From Micromonosporaceae bacterium KJ-029 (lineage in GTDB: Bacteria; Actinomycetota; Actinomycetes; Mycobacteriales; Micromonosporaceae): 64,000 nt of DNA. The position numbers and the translations under genes were made by a program. The notes below the pieces were generated by a model, which was not told the DNA's origin, did no database searches, and saw only the letters and a program-made list of their open reading frames with translations. This document shows, in pieces, positions 46,892 through 54,985 of the stretch. The stretch is from assembly GCA_005402585.1 (NCBI GenBank), contig BIFP01000008.1, positions 310,001-374,000 of the forward strand. Reading direction: 5' to 3'. Numbering within the stretch: position 1 is the stretch's first letter; each line of letters begins with the position of its first letter.

Positions 46892-47721
46892 GACCGGCTG
46901 CTTGGGCGGGCCACGGGTACGGCTACCGCCGCCCGCCGGGCCCGCCGGCCGCGCAGCGAACTGGCCAGCACCAGCAGCAGCGCGATCAGGAACATCGCCG
47001 TGCCGATGACGTTGACCTGCGGCGGGATGCCCCGCTGGGCGGCGCCCCAGACGTACATCGGGAACGTCACGGTGGTGCCGGAGTTGAAGTTCGTGATGAT
47101 GAAGTCGTCGAAGCTGAGCGAGAAGGCCAGCAGGGCGGCGGCCACGATGCCGGGCAGCACCAGCGGCAGGGTGATCCGCCGGAACGTCTGCCACTCGCTG
47201 GCGTACAGGTCCATCGCGGCCTCCTCCAACCGCCGGTCCATCCCGGCCAGCCGCGCCTTGACCGTCACCACCACGAACGACACGCAGAACATGACGTGCG
47301 CGATGACGATGGTCCAGAAGCCCAGCGGCACCCCACCGGCGACGAAGAGGGCGAGCAGCGAGGTACCCATCACCAGTTCCGGCGTCGCCATCGGCAGGAA
47401 GATCAGCACGTTGAGCCCGGACCGGCCGCGGAACCGGTGCCGGACCAGCGCGAACGCCATCAGCGTGCCGAGCGCGGTGGCCGCCACCGTGGCGATGAAA
47501 CCGATCTGCACACTGCGCAGCACGGCATCACACATGTCCGAGGTGGCGCACGGGTTGCGCCAGTTGTCGAGGGTGAACTCGTTGAAGTCGTACGACAGCC
47601 GGCTGGAGGGGCGGTTGAAGGACAGCCCGGCGACCACGGCGATCGGCAGGAACAGGTAGCCGAGCACCAGCAGCGCGACGCCCATCACCCAGTGCTGGGC
47701 GAACCAGCGGGAAATTTTCAT
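46888..47721 (-). CDS. potC: Polyamine ABC transporter permease PotC
   Basis: This 277-residue permease has six membrane helices and the EAA loop EEAAMDLYASEWQTFRRITLPLVLPGI, which docks the ATPase. It pairs with PotB to form the channel. The ATG overlaps by one base the stop of a 19-codon linker ORF. Its stop overlaps the oxidase start. Confidence 0.93.
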   Translation of the reverse strand: MKISRWFAQHWVMGVALLVLGYLFLPIAVVAGLSFNRPSSRLSYDFNEFTLDNWRNPCATSDMCDAVLRSVQIGFIATVAATALGTLMAFALVRHRFRGRSGLNVLIFLPMATPELVMGTSLLALFVAGGVPLGFWTIVIAHVMFCVSFVVVTVKARLAGMDRRLEEAAMDLYASEWQTFRRITLPLVLPGIVAAALLAFSLSFDDFIITNFNSGTTVTFPMYVWGAAQRGIPPQVNVIGTAMFLIALLLVLASSLRGRRARRAAVAVPVARPSSRS

Positions 47722-47780
47722 CAGATCCGCCTTCCGTTCGCGACTGCGGGGCTCCGCTGCGCTGCACTCCTCGCGCTCAC
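47721..47780 (-). CDS. Linker ORF of VSAR family between potB and potC
   Basis: The 19-codon ORF begins VSARSAAQRSPAVANG. Its GTG overlaps the potB stop (GTGA) and its stop overlaps the potC ATG (TGATG). The same start, GTGAGCGCGAGGAGTG, appears in frame inside fbiA at 63952. Its AAGG lies eight bases before the potC ATG. Confidence 0.55.
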   Translation of the reverse strand: MSARSAAQRSPAVANGRRI

Positions 47781-48691
47781 AGGACTTCCTCCGTGCCGGC
47801 CCGGCGCAGGTAGACGAAGACCACCGCGAGGATCGCCGACATCAGCAGGAACGACAGCGCCGCTCCCTGCGGGTAGTCCAACCGGACCAGGAACGCCGAG
47901 TCGATGACGTTGCCGATCATGTACTGGTTCGGGGTGCCGAGCAGTTCGGCGTTGATGTAGTCGCCGGTCGCCGGGATGAAGAACAGCAGGGTGCCGGCGA
48001 TCAGGCCGGGCATCGACAGCGGCAGGGTGACCCGCCGGAACGTCTTCAGCGGGCTGGCGTACAGGTCGCTCGACGCCTCCAGCAGCCGGTAGTCGAGCCG
48101 CTCCAGGCTCGCGTACAGCGGCAGCACCAGAAACGGCAGGAAGTTGTACGTCAGGCCGAGCACCACCGCGACCGGGGTGGCCAGCAGCCGCCCGTCCGGG
48201 CCGAGCAGGTGCACGTCGCGCAGCAGCCCGACCAGCCAGCCGTTGTCCGACAGGATGGTCTTCCAGGCCAGCGTGCGGACCAGGAAGCTGGTGAACATCG
48301 GCGCGACCACGCAGACCAGCAGGAGGTTCTTCCACCGCCCGGCCTTCTGCGCGATCGCGTAGGCCAGCGGGTAGCCCATCAGTAGCCCCAGCACCAACGC
48401 GATGCCGGCGTACAGGAACGACCGGCCGAACTGCGGCCAGTACGCCTGCAGCGCCGTCGGGTAGTTGCCGAACGCCCAGGTCAGCGCGTACCCGGTGGAG
48501 AGCGAGCCGTTGGGGTCGTAGAGGCTGGCGGCGGCGAGCTGCACCAGCGGCACGGCGAAGAAGAGGAACAGCCAGGCCGCCCCGGGCAGCAACAGCAGAT
48601 ACGGCAGGAACCGGTGGCGCCCCGGGCCGGCAGCCGGCGGCGGCGACGCCGGCTGCCCCGAAGCGGTGGATACGTGAGCCAGCGCGCTCAC
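47777..48691 (-). CDS. potB: Polyamine ABC transporter permease PotB
   Basis: This 304-residue permease has a basic/Pro-rich N-terminus, six membrane helices and the EAA loop LLEASSDLYASPLKTFRRVTLPLSMPGL. Together with PotC it forms the transport path for spermidine or putrescine. The GTG overlaps the stop of a 27-codon linker and the stop overlaps the VSAR linker. Confidence 0.93.
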   Translation of the reverse strand: MSALAHVSTASGQPASPPPAAGPGRHRFLPYLLLLPGAAWLFLFFAVPLVQLAAASLYDPNGSLSTGYALTWAFGNYPTALQAYWPQFGRSFLYAGIALVLGLLMGYPLAYAIAQKAGRWKNLLLVCVVAPMFTSFLVRTLAWKTILSDNGWLVGLLRDVHLLGPDGRLLATPVAVVLGLTYNFLPFLVLPLYASLERLDYRLLEASSDLYASPLKTFRRVTLPLSMPGLIAGTLLFFIPATGDYINAELLGTPNQYMIGNVIDSAFLVRLDYPQGAALSFLLMSAILAVVFVYLRRAGTEEVL

Positions 48692-48771
48692 GCCGCCGCC
48701 TCGCTTCGCTCGGCAGCGGCGCGAGGCGCCGCAATGCTGTGCCTAATGGTTCGCTCACTCCGCTCGCTCAT
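48688..48771 (-). CDS. Linker ORF of MSER family between potA and potB
   Basis: The 27-codon ORF begins [12 protein letters not shown] and ends AERSEAAA. Its ATG overlaps the potA stop and its TGA overlaps the potB GTG, each by four bases. The end gives potB a GAGG site at seven bases. Its length (84 nt) and ends match the linker before ddl. Confidence 0.55.
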   Translation of the reverse strand: MSERSERTIRHSIAAPRAAAERSEAAA

Positions 48772-49919
48772 GAGGACGCACCCACCGGCTCGTCGAGGAC
48801 CGGGCTGGTCCGGTCGTCCTCACCCGTTCGGCGGCCGAGCAGGAAGGAGTGCCGCGGATCCCAGTAGGCGACCGCCCGGTCCCCCGGCACGAACCGCTGC
48901 TGGGCGCCGCTGTTGGCGGCGAAGACACTCACCTCGGTACCCCAGCCGGTCCGCAGCAGGTACTGGGTGCTCACGCCGACGTACGAGGCGTCACTGACGG
49001 TCCCGTCGAGGTACTGGCAGCCGGCCGGTACCTGGGCGGCGGTGCCCGCCAGGTGCAGCTTCTCGGGGCGTACCCCCAGGTGGACCGGGCCCTGGTTGCT
49101 GCGGGCCCGGGCGGCCGGCACCGAGAACCGCCCGCCGTGGGCGGTGACCAGGATCTCGCCCCCGTTGCCGCCGGCGACCTCACCGGCGATCAGGTTGGAC
49201 TGGCCGAGGAAGTTGGCCACGAACGCGGTGGCCGGGAACTCGTAGATCTCGGCCGGCGCGCCGAGCTGCTCGATCCGCCCGGCGTTCATCACCGCGACCG
49301 TGTCGGCCATCGTCATGGCCTCCTCCTGGTCGTGGGTGACGTGCACGAAGGTGATGCCGACCTCGGTCTGGATCCGCTTGAGTTCGATCTGCATCTGACG
49401 GCGGAGCTTGAGATCCAGCGCGCCGAGCGGCTCGTCGAGCAACAGCACCTGCGGGTGGTTGATCAGCGCCCGAGCCAGCGCGACCCGCTGCTGCTGCCCG
49501 CCGGAGAGCTGCGCCGGGCGGCGCCGCTCGTAGCCGTCGAGCTGCACCAGCGACAGCATCTGCCGGACCTGCTGGTCCACCGAACGGATGCCGCGCCGGC
49601 GCAGCCCGAAGGCCACGTTCTCGAAGATGTCCAGGTGCGGAAAGAGCGCGTAGCTCTGGAACACCGTGTTGACCGGCCGCTTGTACGGGCGCAGTCGGGC
49701 GATGTCCCGATCGGCGAGCAGCACCTGCCCGCTGGTCGGCTCCTCCAGGCCGGCGATCATCCGCAGGGTGGTCGTCTTGCCGCAGCCGGACGCGCCGAGC
49801 AGGGCGAAGAACGAGCCCTGCGGGATGGTCAGGCTCAGGTCGTCGACGGCGGTGAACGCGCCGAATTTCTTGGTGAGGTTGGCGAGCCGCAGGTCGCCAG
49901 CCGGAGTTTCCCGCGCCAT
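48768..49919 (-). CDS. potA: Polyamine ABC transporter ATPase PotA
   Basis: This 383-residue ATPase has Walker [10 protein letters not shown], signature [15 protein letters not shown], Walker [13 protein letters not shown], and a C-terminal TOBE-like domain. It drives uptake of polyamines. The ATG at 49919 is preferred because GGAG lies seven bases upstream. A GTG two codons earlier overlaps the potD stop and would be almost on top of that site. Confidence 0.95.
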   Translation of the reverse strand: MARETPAGDLRLANLTKKFGAFTAVDDLSLTIPQGSFFALLGASGCGKTTTLRMIAGLEEPTSGQVLLADRDIARLRPYKRPVNTVFQSYALFPHLDIFENVAFGLRRRGIRSVDQQVRQMLSLVQLDGYERRRPAQLSGGQQQRVALARALINHPQVLLLDEPLGALDLKLRRQMQIELKRIQTEVGITFVHVTHDQEEAMTMADTVAVMNAGRIEQLGAPAEIYEFPATAFVANFLGQSNLIAGEVAGGNGGEILVTAHGGRFSVPAARARSNQGPVHLGVRPEKLHLAGTAAQVPAGCQYLDGTVSDASYVGVSTQYLLRTGWGTEVSVFAANSGAQQRFVPGDRAVAYWDPRHSFLLGRRTGEDDRTSPVLDEPVGASS

Positions 49920-49921
49920 CG

Positions 49922-51106
49922 TCACGCTCCGATAACCTGCTGGAACTTGGTCTCGTACTCGCGCTCCTGCTGCTCGTCCAGCGCCATGAAGACCCGCGCC
50001 TTGGAGAGCATGGCCTCGTCCGGGAAGATCAGCGGGTTGGCGGCGAGTTCAGGGTCAATCTTCTCCATCTCCGCCTGCGCGCCCTGGACGGGGCAGATGT
50101 AGTTGACGTAGGCGGCAAGCGTGGCGGCGACGGCCGGCTCGTAGTAGTAGTTGATCAGCTCTTCGGCGTTGGCCTTGTGGGTGGCCTTGTTCGGCACGAG
50201 CATGTTGTCCGACCAGAGCATCACGCCGGAGTCGGGCACCACGAACTTGATCTGCTCGTCGTCGAAGCCGAGCTGGATGATGTCACCGGACCAGCCGATG
50301 CACGCCGCGATGTCACCCTTGGCCAGGTCGGGCGCGTAGTCGTTGCCGGTGAACCGGCGGATCTGCCCGGAGCTGACCGCCTTCTTGAGCTTGTTCAGCG
50401 CGTCGTCGAACTGGTTGGCGGTGAAGTCGCCCGGATTGTGCCCGTTGGACATCAACAGCAGCCCCATGGTGTCGCGCATCTCGGTCAGCGCGGTCACCTT
50501 GCCCTTGAGGTCGGGGCGGGTGAGCAGCTCGTCAACCGTCCGGATCTCCCCGGTGACCCGGCCGTTGTACGCGAGGCCGGCCAGCCCGGACTGCCATGGG
50601 ACGGCGAGGTGGTTGTCGACGTCGAAGGGACGGTTACGCAGCGAAGGCAGCAGGTTGGCCTCGACGTTGGGCAGCTTGGACTTGTCGAGCTTCTGGATCC
50701 AACCGAGGCGGATCATCCGGGCGGCCATCCAGTCGGTGAGGACCATGACGTCCCGCCCGGTGCTCTGACAGGCGGCCAGCTGGTTCTGCACCTTGCCGAA
50801 GAACTCGTTGTTGTCGTTGACGTCCTCGGTGTAGGTCACCTGGATGCCGGTCTTGCTGACAAACCGGTCGAGCGAGGGACGCTTGCTGTTGTTGTCCTCG
50901 TCCACGTCCATGTACTGGGGCCAGTTGGAGAACGCCAGCTTCTTCTCCGTACCGGACAGGTCCTCGCTGGCGCAGCCCGCCTCGGTCTGCTGGGCACCCT
51001 TGGTGCCGCAGCCGGCGAGGGTCCCGCCCGCAGCGAGCAGTGCGGCCGAGCCGAGGGTGCCAGTGAGCAGACCACGCCGGGTGAGGGGCCGGAGGGCACT
51101 ACGCAT
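49922..51106 (-). CDS. potD: Polyamine-binding lipoprotein PotD
   Basis: This 394-residue substrate-binding protein has a twin-arginine-like lipoprotein signal (LTRRGLLTG...LAGCG). The mature part has LAFSNWPQYMD, TYTEDVNDNNEFFGK and CIGWSGDI, typical of PotD/PotF. It captures spermidine or putrescine outside the membrane. ATG at 51106 follows AGGAG at seven bases. It is the first gene of the polyamine operon and is divergent from an Lrp regulator. Confidence 0.94.
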   Translation of the reverse strand: MRSALRPLTRRGLLTGTLGSAALLAAGGTLAGCGTKGAQQTEAGCASEDLSGTEKKLAFSNWPQYMDVDEDNNSKRPSLDRFVSKTGIQVTYTEDVNDNNEFFGKVQNQLAACQSTGRDVMVLTDWMAARMIRLGWIQKLDKSKLPNVEANLLPSLRNRPFDVDNHLAVPWQSGLAGLAYNGRVTGEIRTVDELLTRPDLKGKVTALTEMRDTMGLLLMSNGHNPGDFTANQFDDALNKLKKAVSSGQIRRFTGNDYAPDLAKGDIAACIGWSGDIIQLGFDDEQIKFVVPDSGVMLWSDNMLVPNKATHKANAEELINYYYEPAVAATLAAYVNYICPVQGAQAEMEKIDPELAANPLIFPDEAMLSKARVFMALDEQQEREYETKFQQVIGA

Positions 51107-51311
51107 GTGACGACTCCTAGGGGTCATCGTCGGCGGCAGGACGGGGGGTGGCGCGCCGGCGGGAGGGTCAGTGGCGATGGACGACTGATCCTGACATGAG
51201 GAGACCTCTCTCACAAGGGATTCCGTTGCTGGTATAGCCCTGGACGACGAATTACGCCAGACTGCCCGATGGCACTAGGCTCAGCCCGGTGACGGACATG
51301 GGGAGCGGTCG

Positions 51312-51824
51312 ATGACGAACCGGCAGCACGACAACGGCAACGGTGGGCGCCGGGTCAGCGTGCGCGAGGGTGCGAGCCATCACCTGCTCGACGACGTGGC
51401 CAAGCAGATCATCGAGCAGTTGCAGGAGGACGGGCGCCGGCCGTACGCGACCATCGGCAAGGCGGTGGGGCTCTCCGAGGCGGCGGTACGCCAGCGCGTA
51501 CAGCGCCTGCTCGACGCCGGGGTGATGCAGATCGTCGCGGTGACCGACCCGCTCCAGCTGGGTTTTCCCCGGCAGGCCATGATCGGCCTCCGTACCGACG
51601 GCGACCTGGAGGCGGTGGCCGACCGGATCGCCGACCTGGAAGAGGTCGACTACGTCGTGATCACCGCCGGCTCCTTCGACCTGCTGGCCGAGGTGGTCTG
51701 CCGCAACGACGAGCACCTGCTGGACATCCTGCAACGGCTGCGCGCCGTCTCCGGCGTCCTCTCCACCGAGGCCTTCGTCTACCTGAAGCTCCGCAAGCAG
51801 ACCTACAGCTGGGGCACCGCCTGA
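51312..51824 (+). CDS. Lrp/AsnC family transcriptional regulator
   Basis: This 170-residue regulator has a winged helix (DDVAKQIIEQLQEDGRRPYATIGKAVGLSEAAVRQRVQRLLDAGV) after a short polar N-terminus. The C-terminal sensing domain (about 85-160) has DYVVITAGSFDLLAEVVC. It is divergent from potD and probably senses an amino acid or amine and controls the polyamine operon. ATG follows GGGAG at seven bases. Confidence 0.92.
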   Translation: MTNRQHDNGNGGRRVSVREGASHHLLDDVAKQIIEQLQEDGRRPYATIGKAVGLSEAAVRQRVQRLLDAGVMQIVAVTDPLQLGFPRQAMIGLRTDGDLEAVADRIADLEEVDYVVITAGSFDLLAEVVCRNDEHLLDILQRLRAVSGVLSTEAFVYLKLRKQTYSWGTA

Positions 51825-51837
51825 CTCACCCCTCGCC

Positions 51838-51905
51838 GATCAGGGAGTTGTGGTGCCGGAAATTCGACGAACACCCCGCTTCGTCACCACCACAACTCCA
51901 TGATC
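51838..51905. repeat. Intergenic inverted repeat, family A, copy 3
   Basis: The arms 51838-51856 and 51887-51905 (GATCAGGGAGTTGTGGTG type) pair with few mismatches. It lies between the convergent Lrp and DUF397 genes. Confidence 0.78.
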
Positions 51906-51909
51906 GACG

Positions 51910-52098
51910 CTAATGGGTCGGCGAGGGGGTGGTGGCGACGAACGCGCGCCAGGCATCGGGGGTGAAGGTCAGGGTGCCGGCGTCGCGATTCTTGCTGTCG
52001 CGCACCAAGACGCGGCCCGGCAGGTTGTCGGCCACCTCGACACAGTCGCCGCCGTTGTTGCTGCTGCGGGTGGCGGTGCGCCAACGGGCGCCGGTCAT
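51910..52098 (-). CDS. DUF397 protein, partner of the XRE gene
   Basis: This 62-residue DUF397 protein has WRTATRSSNNGGDCVEVADN and VRDSKNRDAGTLTFTPDAWRAF. DUF397 genes follow XRE-DUF5753 regulators in actinobacteria, often in development-related pairs such as those around BldB/WhiJ. The ATG at 52098 overlaps the original XRE stop (ATGA). An ATG two codons upstream is also in frame. Since the upstream XRE gene is broken, expression may now be altered. Confidence 0.85.
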   Translation of the reverse strand: MTGARWRTATRSSNNGGDCVEVADNLPGRVLVRDSKNRDAGTLTFTPDAWRAFVATTPSPTH

Positions 52099-52192
52099 CT
52101 CCATGTCGTCGCCACTTCCCTGATCAGCTCGATGGACCGCCGACGGGGCAGCGCCTCACCGGTGACGCTCTCCCATCTCGCGCCCAGGCTAG

Positions 52193-52219
52193 TGCGGTGG
52201 CCACTAACGTTCACCGGGT
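52193..52219 (+). repeat. Left terminal inverted repeat
   Basis: These 27 bases match the complement of 53675-53701 with two mismatches. The shared inner part is CCACTAACGTTCACCGGGT. Confidence 0.85.
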
Positions 52220-52265
52220 TCTGGTGGCCGGGGAAGTGTCGTACGGGTGGTGTTGAGTCCCGGGT

Positions 52266-53683
52266 GTGCCTCGTCGTCGTGATCCCGCTGCGTCTGTGGT
52301 GGTGTACCGCACCGCTCGGGTGGGGTTGCGGGTGACTGAGGGGCAGCGGCGGCGGTGTTTCGGTCTGCTGCGTTCGGCGGGTGACGTGTGGGCCTGTGTC
52401 CTGGAGGTCAACGCCTGGCGGCGCCGCCGCCAGGACAGCCCTCTGGCCGGCTATCAGGAGTTGTGCCGCCAGTTGGCGGCGTCCGGTCCGGGCACGTTCG
52501 GTGACCTGGACTCCGTAGGTGCCCGGTCGGTGTTGCGGCGGTTCTCGGATGCGTGGTTCGCGGCGGCGAAACGCCGCAAGGCCGGTGACGCCACAGCGCG
52601 GTTTCCGCGTCGTCGGCGTGCTCTGGTGCCGGTGCGCTGGTACCAGGGCACGTTCACCATCATCGGGCGGCGGGTGCGTATCCCGACCGCGAAAGGCAGC
52701 CCTGCGTTGTGGGTGCGGCTGGCCCGCGACCTGCCCTACCCGGTCGAGCACATCCGATCGATCACGCTCGGGCATGAGGGCGGCCGGCTGTTCCTGGATG
52801 TGACCGCCGAGGTTCCGGTGGCGGCCTATCCGCCGGGTGAGGGGCCGGATCCGGGTCGGGTGGCCGGGGTGGATCTGGGGATCATTCATCCGTACGCGGT
52901 GGCCGGTCCGGACGGGCAGGGCCTGTTGGTGTCCGGCAGGGCGATCCGTGCCGAGCATCGGATGCACCTGGCTGACACGAAGGGCCGCCGTCGGGCGGTG
53001 GCTCGGCGGGCACCGAAGCCGGGGCAGAAGGGCTCCCGGCGGTGGCGGCACTACCGCCGCCGCACCCGACAGGTGGAGGGTCGGCATCGGCGGCGGGTAC
53101 GACAGGCCCACCACGAAGCCGCCAAAACCGTGATCACCTGGGCCGTCCAGCAGCGGGTCGGTGTCCTGCGCGTGGGTGACCCCCGGGGTGTGCTGGATGT
53201 GCCCGCCGGGCGGCGGCATACCTGCGGCTGCGGCAGTGGCAGATCGGCCGGCTGATTCAGGTCCTGACCGACAAGGCCACCCTCGCCGGCATCACCGTCC
53301 ACCTGGTCGACGAACGGGGCACGTCGTCGACCTGTCCCACCTGCCACCGGCGGGTACCGAAACCACGCGGGCGGGTCTTCACCTGCCCACACTGCACATA
53401 TTCCGGGCACCGCGACCTGACCGCGGCCGCCAGCATCGCCACCCGCACCCCGGGCGGCGGACCCACCACCACGACAGCACCCGCAGTGCTGCCGCAGGTG
53501 ATCACGCACCGTCGAGCCGGCCGACACCTCCCCGGTACCGGCCAGTCCCGACGTGACCCCCGCCGCCCACCCCGGGCGGCGCCACGGGTCGGTTGGCCAG
53601 CGGTGGCCCGCCCCACCCACCCGGGAGGGGAGTCGCTCGCCACAACGGCGAGGATCCACAACACCCCACCGGACACCCGGTGA
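52266..53683 (+). pseudogene. tnpB: TnpB-family (OrfB) protein with a frameshift
   Basis: The first 330 codons contain the N-terminal TnpB region and a RuvC-like core starting VAGVDLGIIHPYAV. The second RuvC motif reads VLRVGDPRG and lacks the usual EDL. Near 53220 one base is missing: RRHTCGCGS should read RRHNLRLRQW. The rest continues in another frame with LVDERGTSSTCPTCHRR, the zinc finger CPHC and GHRDLTAAASIA, ending at 53683. An unbroken protein would be about 472 residues. TnpB proteins are RNA-guided nucleases; this copy is probably inactive. Confidence 0.8.
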
Positions 53684-53701
53684 ACGTTAGTGGACACCGC
53701 T
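53675..53701 (-). repeat. Right terminal inverted repeat
   Basis: This is the 27-base counterpart of 52193-52219, with CTAG directly outside at 53702-53705. Confidence 0.85.
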
Positions 53702-54377
53702 CTAGCAAGGTCGGCAGGGTCGGTCACCACCTGACCGCGCAGCTGGTTGTCGAGGTAGGCCGCCTCGGCGCCGTCCGGCGTCCGGGCCAGCACGAACGGC
53801 CCGGCCAGGCCGGTGTGCCACGGTTCTCCGCCGGGACCACCCGCACCTGCACGTTCTCCCGCTCGCCCAGGTCGGCCAGGTGGGTGAGCTGCCCGGCCAT
53901 CACCGCGCGGTCGCCGCCCACCCGTCGACGCAGCACCACCTCGTCGATCACCGCCACCAGTTGCAGCGGGCTCTCGCGTTGTAACACCCGCTGCCGCGCC
54001 AGCCGCGCCGCGACGATCTCCTCCACCTCCGCTGGCGGCACCAGGCCGCCGGTCGCCAGCACCGCCCGGGCGTACGCCTCGGTCTGGAGCAGGCCCGGCA
54101 CGAGCAGTGGCTGGTACGACCGGAGCGAGCTGGCCTTCTGCTCCAGTTCCGCCCACTCCCGGAACCAGGGCAGGTCGCGGCGGCGGAACGGCTCCGGCCA
54201 GAGATCCTTGGCCTCCCGCCCCAGGACCGTGGCGACGGCGATCCGGGTCCGGGGATGCGGAGTCCGGCCATCCGCCAGCCACCGACCCGCCGTTTTCGGG
54301 TCGACGCCGACCTTCCCGGCCAACGACTCAGCGGTTTCACCCTTGTCCGCCATGGCCAGCCTCAGCGCCTCGTTCAT

Positions 54378-54985
54378 CCGCAGACCTCCACCTGAGCGTC
54401 ACATTGCGCCGCACGCTAGCCACCCTGGGTGCTGTTGTCTGCCCGATCTCGGCGTGTTGCGTCGGGACTGTTTCGCGCACTTGAGGTGCGACCAAAATGA
54501 GCCCGAAGTGCCCTGGACCCGCCCACCACCCCACCGCCCCACGGCCCGCACCCCTCGGACGGGCTACCCGGGCTCGCCGCGGTCTCGCTGCTGCGCACCC
54601 CCGCCCGGCAAACCACCCCCACCCACCCCTTTGCTCTGCTCCAACCGACGCAACGGCTTGCTCTGCTCCAACCGGCGCAACGGCTGCCGCCCGGAACCAG
54701 TGCGCGGGTTGAAGCAGAGCAAAGGGGGCCGTGGGGTGCCACGGCCCCGGCTCCGCCAGTACCCGGAGGCCCCGGCAGGAGGCCGGCAGGAGGGCCGACA
54801 GGGGATCGGTAGAGCGAGTGGGCGGTATGCGGATTCCGTCGCGTAAGCCATAGAGGCTCGCTGAATCCGTTGCGTCAGGGCGCGTATCCAACCGATTGCA
54901 CTTGCCTTTCGACGTCGGACTGTGGGATAACCGTGGGCAGTGCGGCCGGTGACCCCTGACCGGCCCGAGACCCGATGGGGCTGAC
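54378..54985. other. 608-bp intergenic region with a repeat-rich hairpin
   Basis: I see no convincing gene. The middle holds a tandem 27-bp repeat inside a 21-bp inverted repeat (54626-54727). The left part should hold the XRE promoter and the right part the aminotransferase promoter. Any ORF here has poor composition and no family motif. Confidence 0.6.
54626..54727. repeat. Inverted repeat enclosing a 27-bp tandem repeat
   Basis: The arms 54626-54646 and 54707-54727 (CCCCTTTGCTCTGCTCCAAC type) pair over 21 bases with one wobble. Inside, 54631-54657 is repeated at 54658-54684 with one mismatch, so the left arm has a spare copy next to it. Confidence 0.75.

Larger units (their letters stand above)
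52193..53701 (+). mobile_element. tnpB-only insertion element with terminal inverted repeats
   Basis: This 1509-bp element has 27-bp terminal inverted repeats (52193-52219 and 53675-53701) with two mismatches. They share CCACTAACGTTCACCGGGT. CTAG flanks both sides (52189-52192, 53702-53705) as a 4-bp target duplication. The only gene is tnpB-like. IS605/IS607-type tnpB elements normally lack terminal repeats and duplications, so it may have been moved by a transposase acting in trans. Confidence 0.82.
52095..54377 (-). pseudogene. XRE-DUF5753 regulator, split by a tnpB element and frameshifted
   Basis: The 5' part (54377-53706) codes for a helix-turn-helix (LAGKVGVDPKTAGRWLADGR) and most of DUF5753 (YQPLLVPGLLQTEAYARAV). 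A one-base loss near 53826 shifts the frame: VRVVPAENRG runs out of frame while EPWHTGLAGPFVLAR continues in the next frame. At 53705 a 1.5-kb element interrupts it. The last 30 residues (LGARWESVTGEALPRRRS...VATTWR) lie at 52188-52095. Removing the element and one CTAG restores the reading DPADLASLGARWESV. It is inactive. Confidence 0.88.

Noticed and set aside
53257..54282. A separate 341-codon gene on the minus strand
   Set aside because: Part of it is the shifted frame of the DUF5753 pseudogene and the rest is antisense to tnpB.
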